Shown here piece by piece: positions 8,075 through 16,632 of a stretch of DNA of 64,000 nt. This DNA comes from Pseudomonas putida (lineage in GTDB: Bacteria; Pseudomonadota; Gammaproteobacteria; Pseudomonadales; Pseudomonadaceae): NCBI RefSeq assembly GCF_001976065.1, contig NZ_MNAH01000001.1, positions 1,035,952 to 1,099,951 of the forward strand. Direction: 5' to 3'. The notes under the pieces are model-generated. The model had not been told where the DNA came from. It was given only the letters and a program-made list of their open reading frames with translations, and did no database searches. How positions within the stretch are numbered: position 1 is the first letter of the stretch; every line of letters begins with the position of its first letter. The position numbers and the translations under genes are program-made.

Positions 8075-9319
8075 ATGAAGAACCATTACGCTCAATACGC
8101 GCTGCTCCTACTTGCCTTCATTGCGTTGCCTTTCGTGGTCGACGCCATTCCGTTCCTCGGACCAACCTGGGTACGCATCCTCGGCTTCGCTATGCTCTAT
8201 GTGCTTTTGGCGCTGGGGCTGAACATCGTGATTGGCTACGCCGGTCTGCTGGACATGGGCTACATAGGCTTCTACGCCATTGGTGCCTATTTGTATGCGC
8301 TGCTTTCCTCCCCGCACCTGAACATGGCGGGGTTGGCGGAGGGGGTCCTGAACTGGCCGCTGTGGATCATCATCCCGCTGGCCGCCGTCATTGCCGCGAT
8401 ATGCGGGGTATTAATCGGCGCACCGGTGCTCAAGTTGCGCGGTGACTACCTGGCTATCGTCACGCTTGGCTTTGGTGAAATCATCCGGATCTTCATGAAC
8501 AACCTCGACCAACCGGTGAACATCACCAACGGTCCGCAGGGGATTTCCGGCATTGCACCCTTGCACATCGATGCTGGCGCCTGGAGTTACGCCAGTGGCC
8601 ACGCACCTGAGGCCATCTTGTCGTTGCAGTCCAAGTGGAGCCTGTTCGGTCTGCAGGTTTCGCCGGTCATCAGCTACTACCTGTTCTTCCTGGCAGTGGT
8701 GGTCCTTTCGATCATCCTGTCCAAGCGCCTGGAGGTGTCGCGCATCGGTCGTGCCTGGATGGCGTTGCGCGAGGACGAAGTAGCAGCCGAGGCCATGGGC
8801 CTGAACAAACGCAACTTGAAACTGCTGGCCTTTGCCATGGGTGCGACCTTCGGTGGGGTTTCCGGTGCGCTCTTTTCCGCCTATCAGGGTTTTGTCAGTC
8901 CCGAGTCCTTCACGCTGATGGAATCGATCATGGTCCTGGCGATGGTGGTGCTGGGGGGAATGGGGTCGATCCGCGGCGTGGTGCTGGGCGCGTTGATTCT
9001 GTCAATCATGCCCGAGGTATTCCGCGACCTAGTCAACTGGGTGCAGCCGTTCATTATGGATAACGTGACCTTCATCAGTCGCGAAGTGCTACGCAATATC
9101 CTCGATGCTTCAACGTTGCGGATGTTGGTATTCGGTCTTGCCTTGATCCTCGTCATGCGCTTCCGCCCCGAGGGGCTGTGGCCATCGAGCCGTCGCCGTG
9201 CCGAGTTGCATGAAGACGAAAGCGAGGCACTGGTCCCGGCCCCTGCGCTGGAGAGCAATGTAGAACATCTGGAATCCGCGACAGCCGAGTTCAGGCTCAA
9301 AGAGGTGAATAAGGTATGA
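8075..9319 (+). CDS. livM: Branched-chain amino acid-type ABC transporter permease LivM
   Basis: The 414-residue integral membrane protein carries the LivM pattern: LALGLNIVIGYAGLLDMGYIGFYAIGAY near residues 45-75, LRGDYLAIVTLGFGEIIRI in the middle, and the cytoplasmic EAA-like loop RAWMALREDEVAAEAMGLN. It partners with LivH. The ATG is preceded by AGGAGG, and the stop overlaps the livG start in an ATGA, so the two are translationally coupled. A charged C-terminal extension of about 40 residues (SRRRAELHEDESEALVPAP...) is somewhat longer than usual. Confidence 0.92.
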   Translation: MKNHYAQYALLLLAFIALPFVVDAIPFLGPTWVRILGFAMLYVLLALGLNIVIGYAGLLDMGYIGFYAIGAYLYALLSSPHLNMAGLAEGVLNWPLWIIIPLAAVIAAICGVLIGAPVLKLRGDYLAIVTLGFGEIIRIFMNNLDQPVNITNGPQGISGIAPLHIDAGAWSYASGHAPEAILSLQSKWSLFGLQVSPVISYYLFFLAVVVLSIILSKRLEVSRIGRAWMALREDEVAAEAMGLNKRNLKLLAFAMGATFGGVSGALFSAYQGFVSPESFTLMESIMVLAMVVLGGMGSIRGVVLGALILSIMPEVFRDLVNWVQPFIMDNVTFISREVLRNILDASTLRMLVFGLALILVMRFRPEGLWPSSRRRAELHEDESEALVPAPALESNVEHLESATAEFRLKEVNKV

Positions 9320-10089
9320 GCGACGTACTGCTGGAACTGCGTAAAGTCAGCAAGTTTTTTGGTGGGCTACAAGCGCTGCATGGCATCGATTTGAGTATCA
9401 AACGCGGTGAAATCCGCGGCCTGCTCGGCCCGAACGGTGCGGGTAAGACGACGCTGTTCAACGTATTGACTGGCCTCTACCGCGCCGAGGAAGGCAAAGT
9501 GGATTTCAACGGCAAGCCGCTGCGCATCAGCAAGCCCCATAAAGTGGTGGAGGCTGGCATCTCCCGCACCTTCCAGAACATTCGTCTGTTTCACAACATG
9601 ACGGCGTTGGAGAACGTCATGATCGGTCGTCATGTGCGGACAAAAAGCGGAGTGTTCGGCGCTATTTTACGTACCCGTCGCTGTGTTCAGGAGGAGCGCG
9701 AGATCCATGAAGCGGCGCGCTACTGGCTTGACTATGTCGGCATTGGGCGATTTGCCGGCGAGCTGGCAAAAAACCTGTCCTACGGTGATCAGCGTCGCCT
9801 GGAGATTGCCCGGGCCCTGGCCACCGAACCGCTACTGGTCGCCCTCGATGAGCCGGCAGCCGGCATGAACGCTTCGGAAACCGAAGGCTTGCGGCAGTTG
9901 ATGTGCAAGATGAAGGGCGATGGCAAGACGGTGCTGCTGATCGAGCATGACGTGAAGCTGGTCATGGGCCTGTGCGATCACGTCACGGTGCTGGAGTTTG
10001 GCAAGAAAATCGCTGACGGCCTGCCTGCGCAGGTACAAAAAGACCCTCGGGTGATCGAGGCTTATCTGGGCACTGAGACGGTGGCTTGA
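9316..10089 (+). CDS. livG: ABC transporter ATP-binding protein LivG
   Basis: The 257-residue ATPase has Walker A GPNGAGKTT (about residues 38-46), the LivG-specific TFQNIRLFHNMTALENVMIG segment, ABC signature LSYGDQRRLEIARAL and Walker B LLVALDEPAAGMN. LSYGDQ in place of LSGGQ and the C-terminal IEAYLG are typical of LivG. It powers the H/M permease together with LivF. Its start overlaps livM by four bases. Confidence 0.93.
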   Translation: MSDVLLELRKVSKFFGGLQALHGIDLSIKRGEIRGLLGPNGAGKTTLFNVLTGLYRAEEGKVDFNGKPLRISKPHKVVEAGISRTFQNIRLFHNMTALENVMIGRHVRTKSGVFGAILRTRRCVQEEREIHEAARYWLDYVGIGRFAGELAKNLSYGDQRRLEIARALATEPLLVALDEPAAGMNASETEGLRQLMCKMKGDGKTVLLIEHDVKLVMGLCDHVTVLEFGKKIADGLPAQVQKDPRVIEAYLGTETVA

Positions 10090-10091
10090 GC

Positions 10092-10808
10092 ATGAAAAAT
10101 ATCCTTCAGGTAAACGATCTCAAGGTTTCTTATGGTGCTATCCAGGCCATCAAGGGGCTGGACTTCCATGTGGGCGAGGGTGAGATGGTTGCCCTGATCG
10201 GTGCCAACGGTGCTGGTAAAACCACGACGCTCAAGACTCTTGCCGGACTGCTGACACCGACGGCAGGAAAAATTACGTTCGATGGCAAAGCCCACTCGAA
10301 GATCAAAAGCTTCGATTTGATACGCGAAGGCTTGGCGCTTGTACCAGAAGGGCGGGGCATTTTCCCCAAGCTGACGGTCTATGAAAATCTTGAAATGGGC
10401 GCTTTTTCTCGAACCGATGGCAAGACAGCCATCGAAGCCGATATCGAACGCATGTTCAGCATATTTCCCAGGCTCAAGGAACGGGCATTCCAACTGGCGG
10501 GCACCATGTCCGGCGGAGAGCAACAGATGCTGGCGATATCCAGGGCGTTGATGGGCAAACCCAAACTGCTGCTTCTCGATGAGCCTTCCATGGGGCTCGC
10601 GCCGATCATCGTGCAAAAAATCTTCGAGACTATTCGTGAAGTTGTGAAGGGGGGGGTCACTCTGTTGCTGGTGGAGCAGAACGCGAAACTTGCCCTCCAG
10701 ACCTGTCAGCGCGCGTACGTGATCGACGGTGGTCGCATTGCCCTCGAAGGGCAAGCGGACGAACTGCTGCACAACGAACAAGTACAGAAAGCCTACCTCG
10801 GCGAGTAA
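10092..10808 (+). CDS. livF: ABC transporter ATP-binding protein LivF
   Basis: The 238-residue ATPase has Walker A GANGAGKTTTLKTL, the LivF motif LVPEGRGIFPKLTVYENLEMGA, signature MSGGEQQMLAISRALM and Walker B LLLLDEPSMGLAP. The ATG at 10092, two bases after the livG stop, gives the normal LivF N-terminus; a TTG two codons upstream is also possible. It is the last cistron of the importer and is followed after 103 bases by the ydiJ-like gene on the same strand. Confidence 0.93.
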   Translation: MKNILQVNDLKVSYGAIQAIKGLDFHVGEGEMVALIGANGAGKTTTLKTLAGLLTPTAGKITFDGKAHSKIKSFDLIREGLALVPEGRGIFPKLTVYENLEMGAFSRTDGKTAIEADIERMFSIFPRLKERAFQLAGTMSGGEQQMLAISRALMGKPKLLLLDEPSMGLAPIIVQKIFETIREVVKGGVTLLLVEQNAKLALQTCQRAYVIDGGRIALEGQADELLHNEQVQKAYLGE

Positions 10809-10911
10809 TTCGTACACATGCCGAAAAGCCATCGGATGTCATCCACTTCAGCGCAGGCAGCCCTTGTGCTGGGGTGGTTGGCTTATGCCCCGTCTTCGTG
10901 AGTCCTCTCCA

Positions 10912-13900
10912 ATGATTGCCCTGCTCCCGCCGAGCCTGACCACAGCTGACTACAGTGAATTTCTTGCGGCTTTGAAAACCAATGGATTCAAGGGCGAGGT
11001 GGGCACGGATTACGCCAGTCGCACCGTACTGGCGACGGACAACTCGATTTACCAGCGCTTGCCCCAAGCCGTTATTTTTCCTTTGGATCAAGACGATGTG
11101 GCTTGCGTGGCGCGGCTTATGTCTGCGGCTACTCACCGAGGGATAAAGCTCACGGCAAGGGGAGGAGGGACGGGCACCAACGGGCAGTCACTGACCGACG
11201 GGATCGTGGTAGATCTTTCGCGACACATGAACAAGATCCTGGAAATCAACCCGCAAAACAGGCGTGTCCGGGTCCAGGCGGGCGTTGTAAAAGACCAGCT
11301 CAATGCGGCGCTCAAGCCTTACGGGCTGTTTTTCGCCCCGGAACTTTCAACTTCCAACCGGGCAACGATTGGCGGGATGGTCAACACTGATGCCAGTGGG
11401 CAAGGCAGCTGCACCTACGGCAAGACCCGGGATCATGTGCTTGAGTTGCACAGCATTCTGCTTGGTGGTGAAACTCTTCATTCTCGCCCCTTGAGCGAGG
11501 ATGAACTGGAGCGAGAATGCGCTCGCGGCGATCGGGTTGGCCAGGTTCACCGGGTCGTACGGGGGATTCATGCCGACAAAGCAGATCTGATAGAAGCCCG
11601 GTTCCCTAAACTCAACCGCTGCCTTACAGGCTATGACCTGGCGCATATTAGAGATGATGATGGGCGTTTTAACCTCAACAGCGTGTTGTGTGGCGCCGAA
11701 GGTTCACTGGGCTTTGTGGTCGAGGCCGTTCTGAATGTGTTGCCCATTCCCGAATACTCGGTGCTGGTGAATGTTCGCTACGCCAGTTTCATGGATGCGC
11801 TGCGGGATGCGCGCTCGTTGATCGAGCACAAGCCACTGTCGATCGAGACTGTCGACTCCAAAGTGTTGATGCTGGCCATGCAGGACATCGTCTGGCACAG
11901 CGTTGCCGAGTATTTTCCACAAGATCCTGATCGGCAGACACTGGGTATCAACCTGGTGGAGTTCTGTGGTGATGACATATCGGAAGTCGAGGGCCGGGTA
12001 GCTGCATTCATTGAGCATTTACGTGCAGATAAAACTGTGGAACGTCTGGGGTTTACCCTGGCTCAGGGTGAAGAGGCCGTTAAGCAAGTCTATGCCATGC
12101 GTAAACGTTCGGTCGGATTGTTGGGTAATGTACAGGGCGAGATTCGGCCTCAGCCTTTTGTAGAAGATACGGCGGTACCGCCCGAGAATCTTGCGGACTA
12201 CATCGCCGAGTTTCGCGCGCTGCTCGATGGTTATGGCTTGCAGTATGGAATGTTTGGCCATGTCGACGCCGGTGTGCTGCATGTGCGCCCCGCGTTGGAT
12301 ATGAAGGATCCTCGACAGGCTGCATTGGTTCGTCCGATTTCCGATGGCGTGGCAGCGCTGACCCAGCGTTTTGGCGGCTTGCTTTGGGGAGAACACGGAA
12401 AAGGCATTCGCTCCGAATACGCTCCGGCATTTTTTGGTGAGCTTTATCCTTCCTTGCAGGCGGTAAAGTCGGCCTTCGATCCCCACAATCAATTCAATCC
12501 CGGAAAAATCGCCACGCCGCTGAACAGTCCCGAGACGTTGCTCAAGATCGATGAGGCCGTCATGCGAGGCGACCTGGATCGACAAATAGACGAGCGCGTC
12601 TGGAACAGCTATGAGTCTGCAGTGCATTGCAATGGCAATGGCGCTTGCTACAACTACGATCCGAACGATGCCATGTGTCCATCCTGGAAGGCCACCCGAC
12701 GGCGACAGGACTCACCGAAAGGTCGTGCGTCACTGATTCGTGAATGGCTGCGCCTGCAAGGCAATGAAGGTGTCGACGTAATTTCAGCGTCTCTACGGCG
12801 GCCACATTTTCTCAGAGGCTTGCCCCAGCGTTGGCGCAACAGCCGGGCTCAGCGAGAAGGGAACCTCGACTTCTCCCATGAAGTATATGACGCCATGGCT
12901 GGCTGCCTCGCCTGTAAATCCTGCGCGGGCCAGTGTCCGATCAAGGTCAATGTTCCCGAGTTTCGCTCACGGTTTCTGGAGCTTTATCACGGGCGATATC
13001 TGCGTCCTTTGCGTGACTATCTGATTGGGTCGCTTGAGTACAGCATTCCTTACTTCGCCAGAACTCCTGCCTTTTACAACGCGCTGATGAGTGCATCGCT
13101 TGTGAAGCGTTGGCTCGCCATACACGTTGGCATGGTGGATAGTCCGCTGATCAGTCGATTTGACTTCAACACTGTTGCGAAACGTTGGAATGTACAGCCA
13201 GCAACGCCAGCACGATTGGTAGCTTTAAGCCCAACTGAACTCAGTCGAAGCGTGGTGATTGTACAGGACGCGTTTACCCGGTATTTCGAAACACCTCTGT
13301 TGGCCTCGTTTATCGAGCTCGCGACACGCATGGGGTACCAGGTCTTTTTGGCGCCGTACAGCCCCAATGGCAAGCCGCTTCATGTGCAGGGGTTTCTTTC
13401 GGCATTCAACAAAGCGGCTATACGTAATGCCGGTCAACTCCAGGCCTTGAGTGACTCGGGTGTGCGTCTGGTTGGCCTGGATCCTGCGATGACATTGGTA
13501 TATCGCCAGGAGTATTCAAAAGTGCCGGGGCTGATGAAGGCTCCCATGGTCGAGTTGCCTCAGGAGTGGCTGCTGGCTTGTATAACGGAAGCTCCTATTA
13601 GCAAGGTGCCTGGAACATTTCGATTACTGGCTCACTGTACAGAGAAGACCAATGTGCCTGCGAGCAGCAAGCAGTGGATTGAAGTCTTCCGGCGTATGAA
13701 CCTGGAGCTTATTGTTGAAGCGACGGGATGCTGTGGCATGTCCGGTACCTATGGTCATGAATCACGTAATCAGGAGACATCGCGGGTTATTTTCGACCAG
13801 TCATGGAAGCGAAAGCTTGCTGAGGAGATGCCAGGTGAGCCGCTTGCTACCGGCTACTCGTGTCGTAGCCAAGTTAAGCGCCTTTCTGACAGAGCCTTGA

Positions 13901-13944
13901 GGCACCCGTTGGAGGTTTTGCTGGAGCTGTATCGGAATATTTAA
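10912..13944 (+). CDS. ydiJ: FAD and 4Fe-4S oxidoreductase of the YdiJ (D-2-hydroxyglutarate dehydrogenase) family
   Basis: The 1010-residue protein combines a PCMH-type FAD domain (RGGGTGTNGQSLTDGIVVD near residue 85; LSTSNRATIGGMVNTDASGQG near 150), a FAD-oxidase C-terminal domain, and ferredoxin-like iron-sulfur segments: CNGNGACYNYDPNDAMCPS (about 573-591) and CLACKSCAGQCPIKVN (about 665-680). A CCG-like motif (ATGCCGMSG) lies near 940. Size and order match E. coli YdiJ, known to oxidise D-2-hydroxyglutarate to 2-oxoglutarate. I start at MIALLPP because YdiJ proteins begin there; an ATG at 10885 would add nine residues. Pseudomonas usually has another ydiJ elsewhere, so this transporter-linked copy may serve a dedicated pathway. 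Confidence 0.88.
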   Translation: MIALLPPSLTTADYSEFLAALKTNGFKGEVGTDYASRTVLATDNSIYQRLPQAVIFPLDQDDVACVARLMSAATHRGIKLTARGGGTGTNGQSLTDGIVVDLSRHMNKILEINPQNRRVRVQAGVVKDQLNAALKPYGLFFAPELSTSNRATIGGMVNTDASGQGSCTYGKTRDHVLELHSILLGGETLHSRPLSEDELERECARGDRVGQVHRVVRGIHADKADLIEARFPKLNRCLTGYDLAHIRDDDGRFNLNSVLCGAEGSLGFVVEAVLNVLPIPEYSVLVNVRYASFMDALRDARSLIEHKPLSIETVDSKVLMLAMQDIVWHSVAEYFPQDPDRQTLGINLVEFCGDDISEVEGRVAAFIEHLRADKTVERLGFTLAQGEEAVKQVYAMRKRSVGLLGNVQGEIRPQPFVEDTAVPPENLADYIAEFRALLDGYGLQYGMFGHVDAGVLHVRPALDMKDPRQAALVRPISDGVAALTQRFGGLLWGEHGKGIRSEYAPAFFGELYPSLQAVKSAFDPHNQFNPGKIATPLNSPETLLKIDEAVMRGDLDRQIDERVWNSYESAVHCNGNGACYNYDPNDAMCPSWKATRRRQDSPKGRASLIREWLRLQGNEGVDVISASLRRPHFLRGLPQRWRNSRAQREGNLDFSHEVYDAMAGCLACKSCAGQCPIKVNVPEFRSRFLELYHGRYLRPLRDYLIGSLEYSIPYFARTPAFYNALMSASLVKRWLAIHVGMVDSPLISRFDFNTVAKRWNVQPATPARLVALSPTELSRSVVIVQDAFTRYFETPLLASFIELATRMGYQVFLAPYSPNGKPLHVQGFLSAFNKAAIRNAGQLQALSDSGVRLVGLDPAMTLVYRQEYSKVPGLMKAPMVELPQEWLLACITEAPISKVPGTFRLLAHCTEKTNVPASSKQWIEVFRRMNLELIVEATGCCGMSGTYGHESRNQETSRVIFDQSWKRKLAEEMPGEPLATGYSCRSQVKRLSDRALRHPLEVLLELYRNI

Positions 13945-14041
13945 GTTGGAGGATTTCTGCTGGTTACAACGGCTCGGGATCGATCCGGCACAAGCGCTCG
14001 GCAATGTGCGAAACAATGAGTCTGTTTCATGGGTGTGGAAT

Positions 14042-15480
14042 TTATTCAGTGGCGGTGTACGCGGGAAAAGACATCATCGACTCGGTTGGTAGATGCTCGT
14101 AGGTTGAGGACAACACGGCACTGAGTCGATCGCCCAGCAGATGCCAGGCGTGTTTTTTCTCTTCGGCATAGTCGTGATGCAGGTAGTGGCGCCTCACCCG
14201 CGAGCCGGCCAGCACATGGTTTTGGCAGCGATCGATGACGTCCAGGCTAACGCCTAAGGCTTGCATCATGGTTGCGCCGGTACGGCGCAGGTCATGCGGT
14301 GTCCAGTTGCCGTGCTGGCCGTCGGCAAGCACCAGGGTATCGTCATGACGCCACCTGGACAGGGCCTTGCGGTTTTTGAACCGGGCGTGGCGATCACCGA
14401 CCTGTTTGCTCACCACCTTCACATCCACATGCTGATCATCCTGTTTGTTCGGAAAACACCACTGGGAATCTCCTGTGAGGGTCCTGAGTTCCTGAAAGAA
14501 ATGCAGGGCGAAGGGTGAGAGGAAGACATGGTGGTCTTGTTTTTTGCCCCGGGTGCCTTTGACGTTTTCGCTGGGGAGGAACCACGTCTGTCGGTCCAAA
14601 TCGACATTTTTCCATTCGGCCTGGAGCAACTCGCCAATTCGGCACAGCGTGCCCAGGCTGATCCAGAGCGCGAGTTGAGTTTCTTTTTTCAATGGCCGAA
14701 TGCCTTCGTACTTTTGCCCGGCGGGGAGGGCGTCGTAATCGGCGGTCATTTGCTGGAAGCGGTTGTGCAGTTCTAACAGCTCCGCCGGGGAAAGGATGCG
14801 GCTTCTTTCCGCTTCGTAGTCGGCAGGGATCAATGGGGAGATGTCGACCAGTTCCGTCGGATCGCCCTCGATCAATAAGGCCCGCCAGGGCTGACGTTTT
14901 CTGGCCCAGCTGAACATCTGGGTAAGGTCGGCGAAGAAGCTGATGGCTTGTCGGTGAGCGCCGCGGTTGACGACGGTGCGGATCAGCGCCCGAATATTGT
15001 GTTCGGACACACTGCTCACCGCTGTCTTGCCAAGCGCCGGGAATAGGTCCTTATTAAAACGACGCTGTAACTCGGCATTGCCGTCTTTGCGCGCGACGCC
15101 ATCCACCAGCCAAGCCTTGGCCAGATCCTGGACGGTCAGCGTTTGCACCTTCGTCGTTTTTATTTGTTCGGCCTCTACGTTAGCCGCGGCGTATGCCTGT
15201 GCCTTGGCGGTTTTCTTCTGTTCGTTGGGATTGATCTGCTCATCGATGAGCGCGCGGGCCTGGTTGCGGGCCTTGCGGATGTCCGTCAGGGATTTGCGCG
15301 GCCAGGATCCGCAGGCGTACTCTTTGTTCTGCTCGCCCAGCGATAACGATAGAAAAAGCTGACCGACACACCGTCCTTACGCACGGAGATTCGACCGGCC
15401 AGATTGCCATCCTCCCTGAGGATTCGGCCGGCATCGTTGGCGGTCAGTGATTCGAGTTCTTTGATGGTGATTTTGGCCAT
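14042..15480 (-). pseudogene. Tyrosine-recombinase integrase, split by a one-base frameshift
   Basis: Read leftward from the ATG at 15480, the protein begins MAKITIKELESLTANDAGRI and runs in frame to ...FFYRYRW. It then goes out of frame at the CCC run at 15336-15338. One extra base there restores GEQNKEYACGSWPRKSLTDIRKAR and continues without interruption into the long remaining frame to the stop at 14042. The restored product is 479 residues: DUF4102-like N-terminal domain, SAM-like core-binding domain, and a catalytic domain with R (GTLCRIGELL), H-x-x-R (TPHDLRRTGATM) and a C-terminal H/Y region. This is the P4-like integrase layout. The gene starts about 170 bases from a tRNA-Pro 3' end, its presumed attachment site. 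The shift could be a true mutation or a homopolymer sequencing error. Confidence 0.85.
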
Positions 15481-15651
15481 AAAATGGGTTCCCCCTACTT
15501 TTACCCCCACAAAAACGTCGGCTCTTGGTGGGCGTTACTGGATTCTCGTAGAGCAGAACACCGCTGGAACTGAAGTAAATACTCGCTTAGAAAAATCCAG
15601 AGCAAAATTTTGGAAGCTTTCAAGAAGTATGAAAAAGGAGATGGGGTGCTA

Positions 15652-15685
15652 GGGGTCGAGTGTTCGAATCACTCCGTCCCGACCA
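15652..15685 (+). other. tRNA-Pro 3'-end fragment: attachment (att) site of an integrated element
   Basis: The sequence contains a T arm (stem GAGTG/CACTC around TTCGAAT, 15658-15674), then CGTCCCG, discriminator A and CCA (15675-15685). A terminal G72 implies C1 in the missing 5' half, which is characteristic of tRNA-Pro. The upstream bases do not contain the matching CGGGACG acceptor strand or D and anticodon arms, so this is only the 3' end, as produced when an integrase inserts into a tRNA gene. It lies 171 bases from the integrase start. Confidence 0.8.
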
Positions 15686-15712
15686 TTATTCCTGAGTAAA
15701 ATCAGACACTTG

Positions 15713-15738
15713 AGCCGATCAGCTAGATCGGCTTTTTT
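15713..15738 (+). terminator. Rho-independent terminator after the tRNA-Pro remnant
   Basis: The perfect 8-bp stem AGCCGATC / GATCGGCT with a 5-base loop is followed by TTTTT. Its position 27 bases after the CCA end fits the original terminator of the tRNA gene, which suggests that chromosomal flank resumes here and that the element lies to the left. Confidence 0.85.
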
Positions 15739-15968
15739 GTGTCTGCGCAAAACCCTCGCAAAACCCGCGCAAAACTGGCGCAAGACTTCCTCGTGGCCAC
15801 GCGGGTCGTTATTGTTCACGCCCCACTCACATGAGCTGCAAGATTTGCCCGTCTTATCTGGCTTTTTTGTCTAGGAAATAGCGCTGGGATTTACCGTTCG
15901 TCAGGGCTCGCGCACGATCAGCAAATTGATCAGTCGATGAAGTAGCCCATAAAAACGACAGGTTTTTC

Positions 15969-16187
15969 ATGCGACCACCAATCCTCGATTTGCCGAATGG
16001 GCGTGAGCTCGCAAATGAACTTGATCTTGCAATCGAGCAGATGATGGCCATCCCGATCGGGCTCATTGGTGGCGCAGAGTGGCTGGCGGCTACCACCAGG
16101 CAGCAGCAAGCCTTCCAAAAGTGGCGAGAGTATCTTCAGCACATGGCCGATGGGCGAGTACGTGTCGAGCCATTGAAGGTCGCCTGA
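15969..16187 (+). CDS. Small hypothetical protein, paralogue of the next gene
   Basis: The 72-residue product starts at an ATG behind CAGG. It is not recognised as a named family. Its core (EW-x-x-AT-x-RQ-x-x-A-x-x-x-W, residues about 37-55) is shared with the product of 16384-16602, which supports both as real genes. There is no signal peptide or membrane segment. It sits just downstream of the tRNA-Pro scar. An overlapping 87-residue frame on the other strand lacks such support. Confidence 0.55.
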   Translation: MRPPILDLPNGRELANELDLAIEQMMAIPIGLIGGAEWLAATTRQQQAFQKWREYLQHMADGRVRVEPLKVA

Positions 16188-16383
16188 AGTCATGGCGCCT
16201 TGTATATGAGCCAGGGCAAGTAGAGCGGGGTTGAGCGTCGACTTGACGGCCCCGCCGGCAGACCACCCTCATCGCTGTATCCGCTACGGTCGAATGGGTA
16301 TGAACTATCTTCCTCACGCCACACTCAACCACCCGAGTGACAACTGTTTCTCGATGGCGGTGTGCTCCGCCCAGGGTAAAGAC

Positions 16384-16602
16384 ATGGCATCTATCGACGA
16401 CTTCAGGATGAAATCACACGAACTCTTGTTAGAACTTGATGCCTCCACCATGGGAATGATGATGCTTGTGTCATCCCGGTGTGTTTCGGGACCTGAATGG
16501 GAAATTGCTACCAAGCGGCAGCACGACGCCTATCAGTGCTGGGATGCCTTCATGAATGCCCCGCTCGCAATCGTTGGCGATAATTCCCCGCCCGCTATCT
16601 GA
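16384..16602 (+). CDS. Small hypothetical protein, paralogue of the previous gene
   Basis: I start at the ATG at 16384 (72 residues, the same length as its paralogue) because AGGG lies 8 bases upstream; the frame is open back to 16231 but the extra residues look non-coding. Shared pattern with the 15969 gene: EL-x3-ELD, then MM, then EW-x-x-AT-x-RQ-x-x-A-x-x-x-W. Function unknown. It converges on the glycosyltransferase gene, with 30 bases between the stops. Confidence 0.6.
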   Translation: MASIDDFRMKSHELLLELDASTMGMMMLVSSRCVSGPEWEIATKRQHDAYQCWDAFMNAPLAIVGDNSPPAI

Positions 16603-16632
16603 GCTTTTCATTCACAGTAGCGCCGCTATTGT

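Noticed and set aside
15600..15690. Complete tRNA gene
   Set aside because: Only the T arm, acceptor 3' strand and CCA are present; no D arm, anticodon arm or 5' acceptor strand upstream.
15930..16332. Minus-strand frames between the tRNA-Pro remnant and the small paralogues
   Set aside because: They lack ribosome sites and conflict with the paralogous plus-strand pair.
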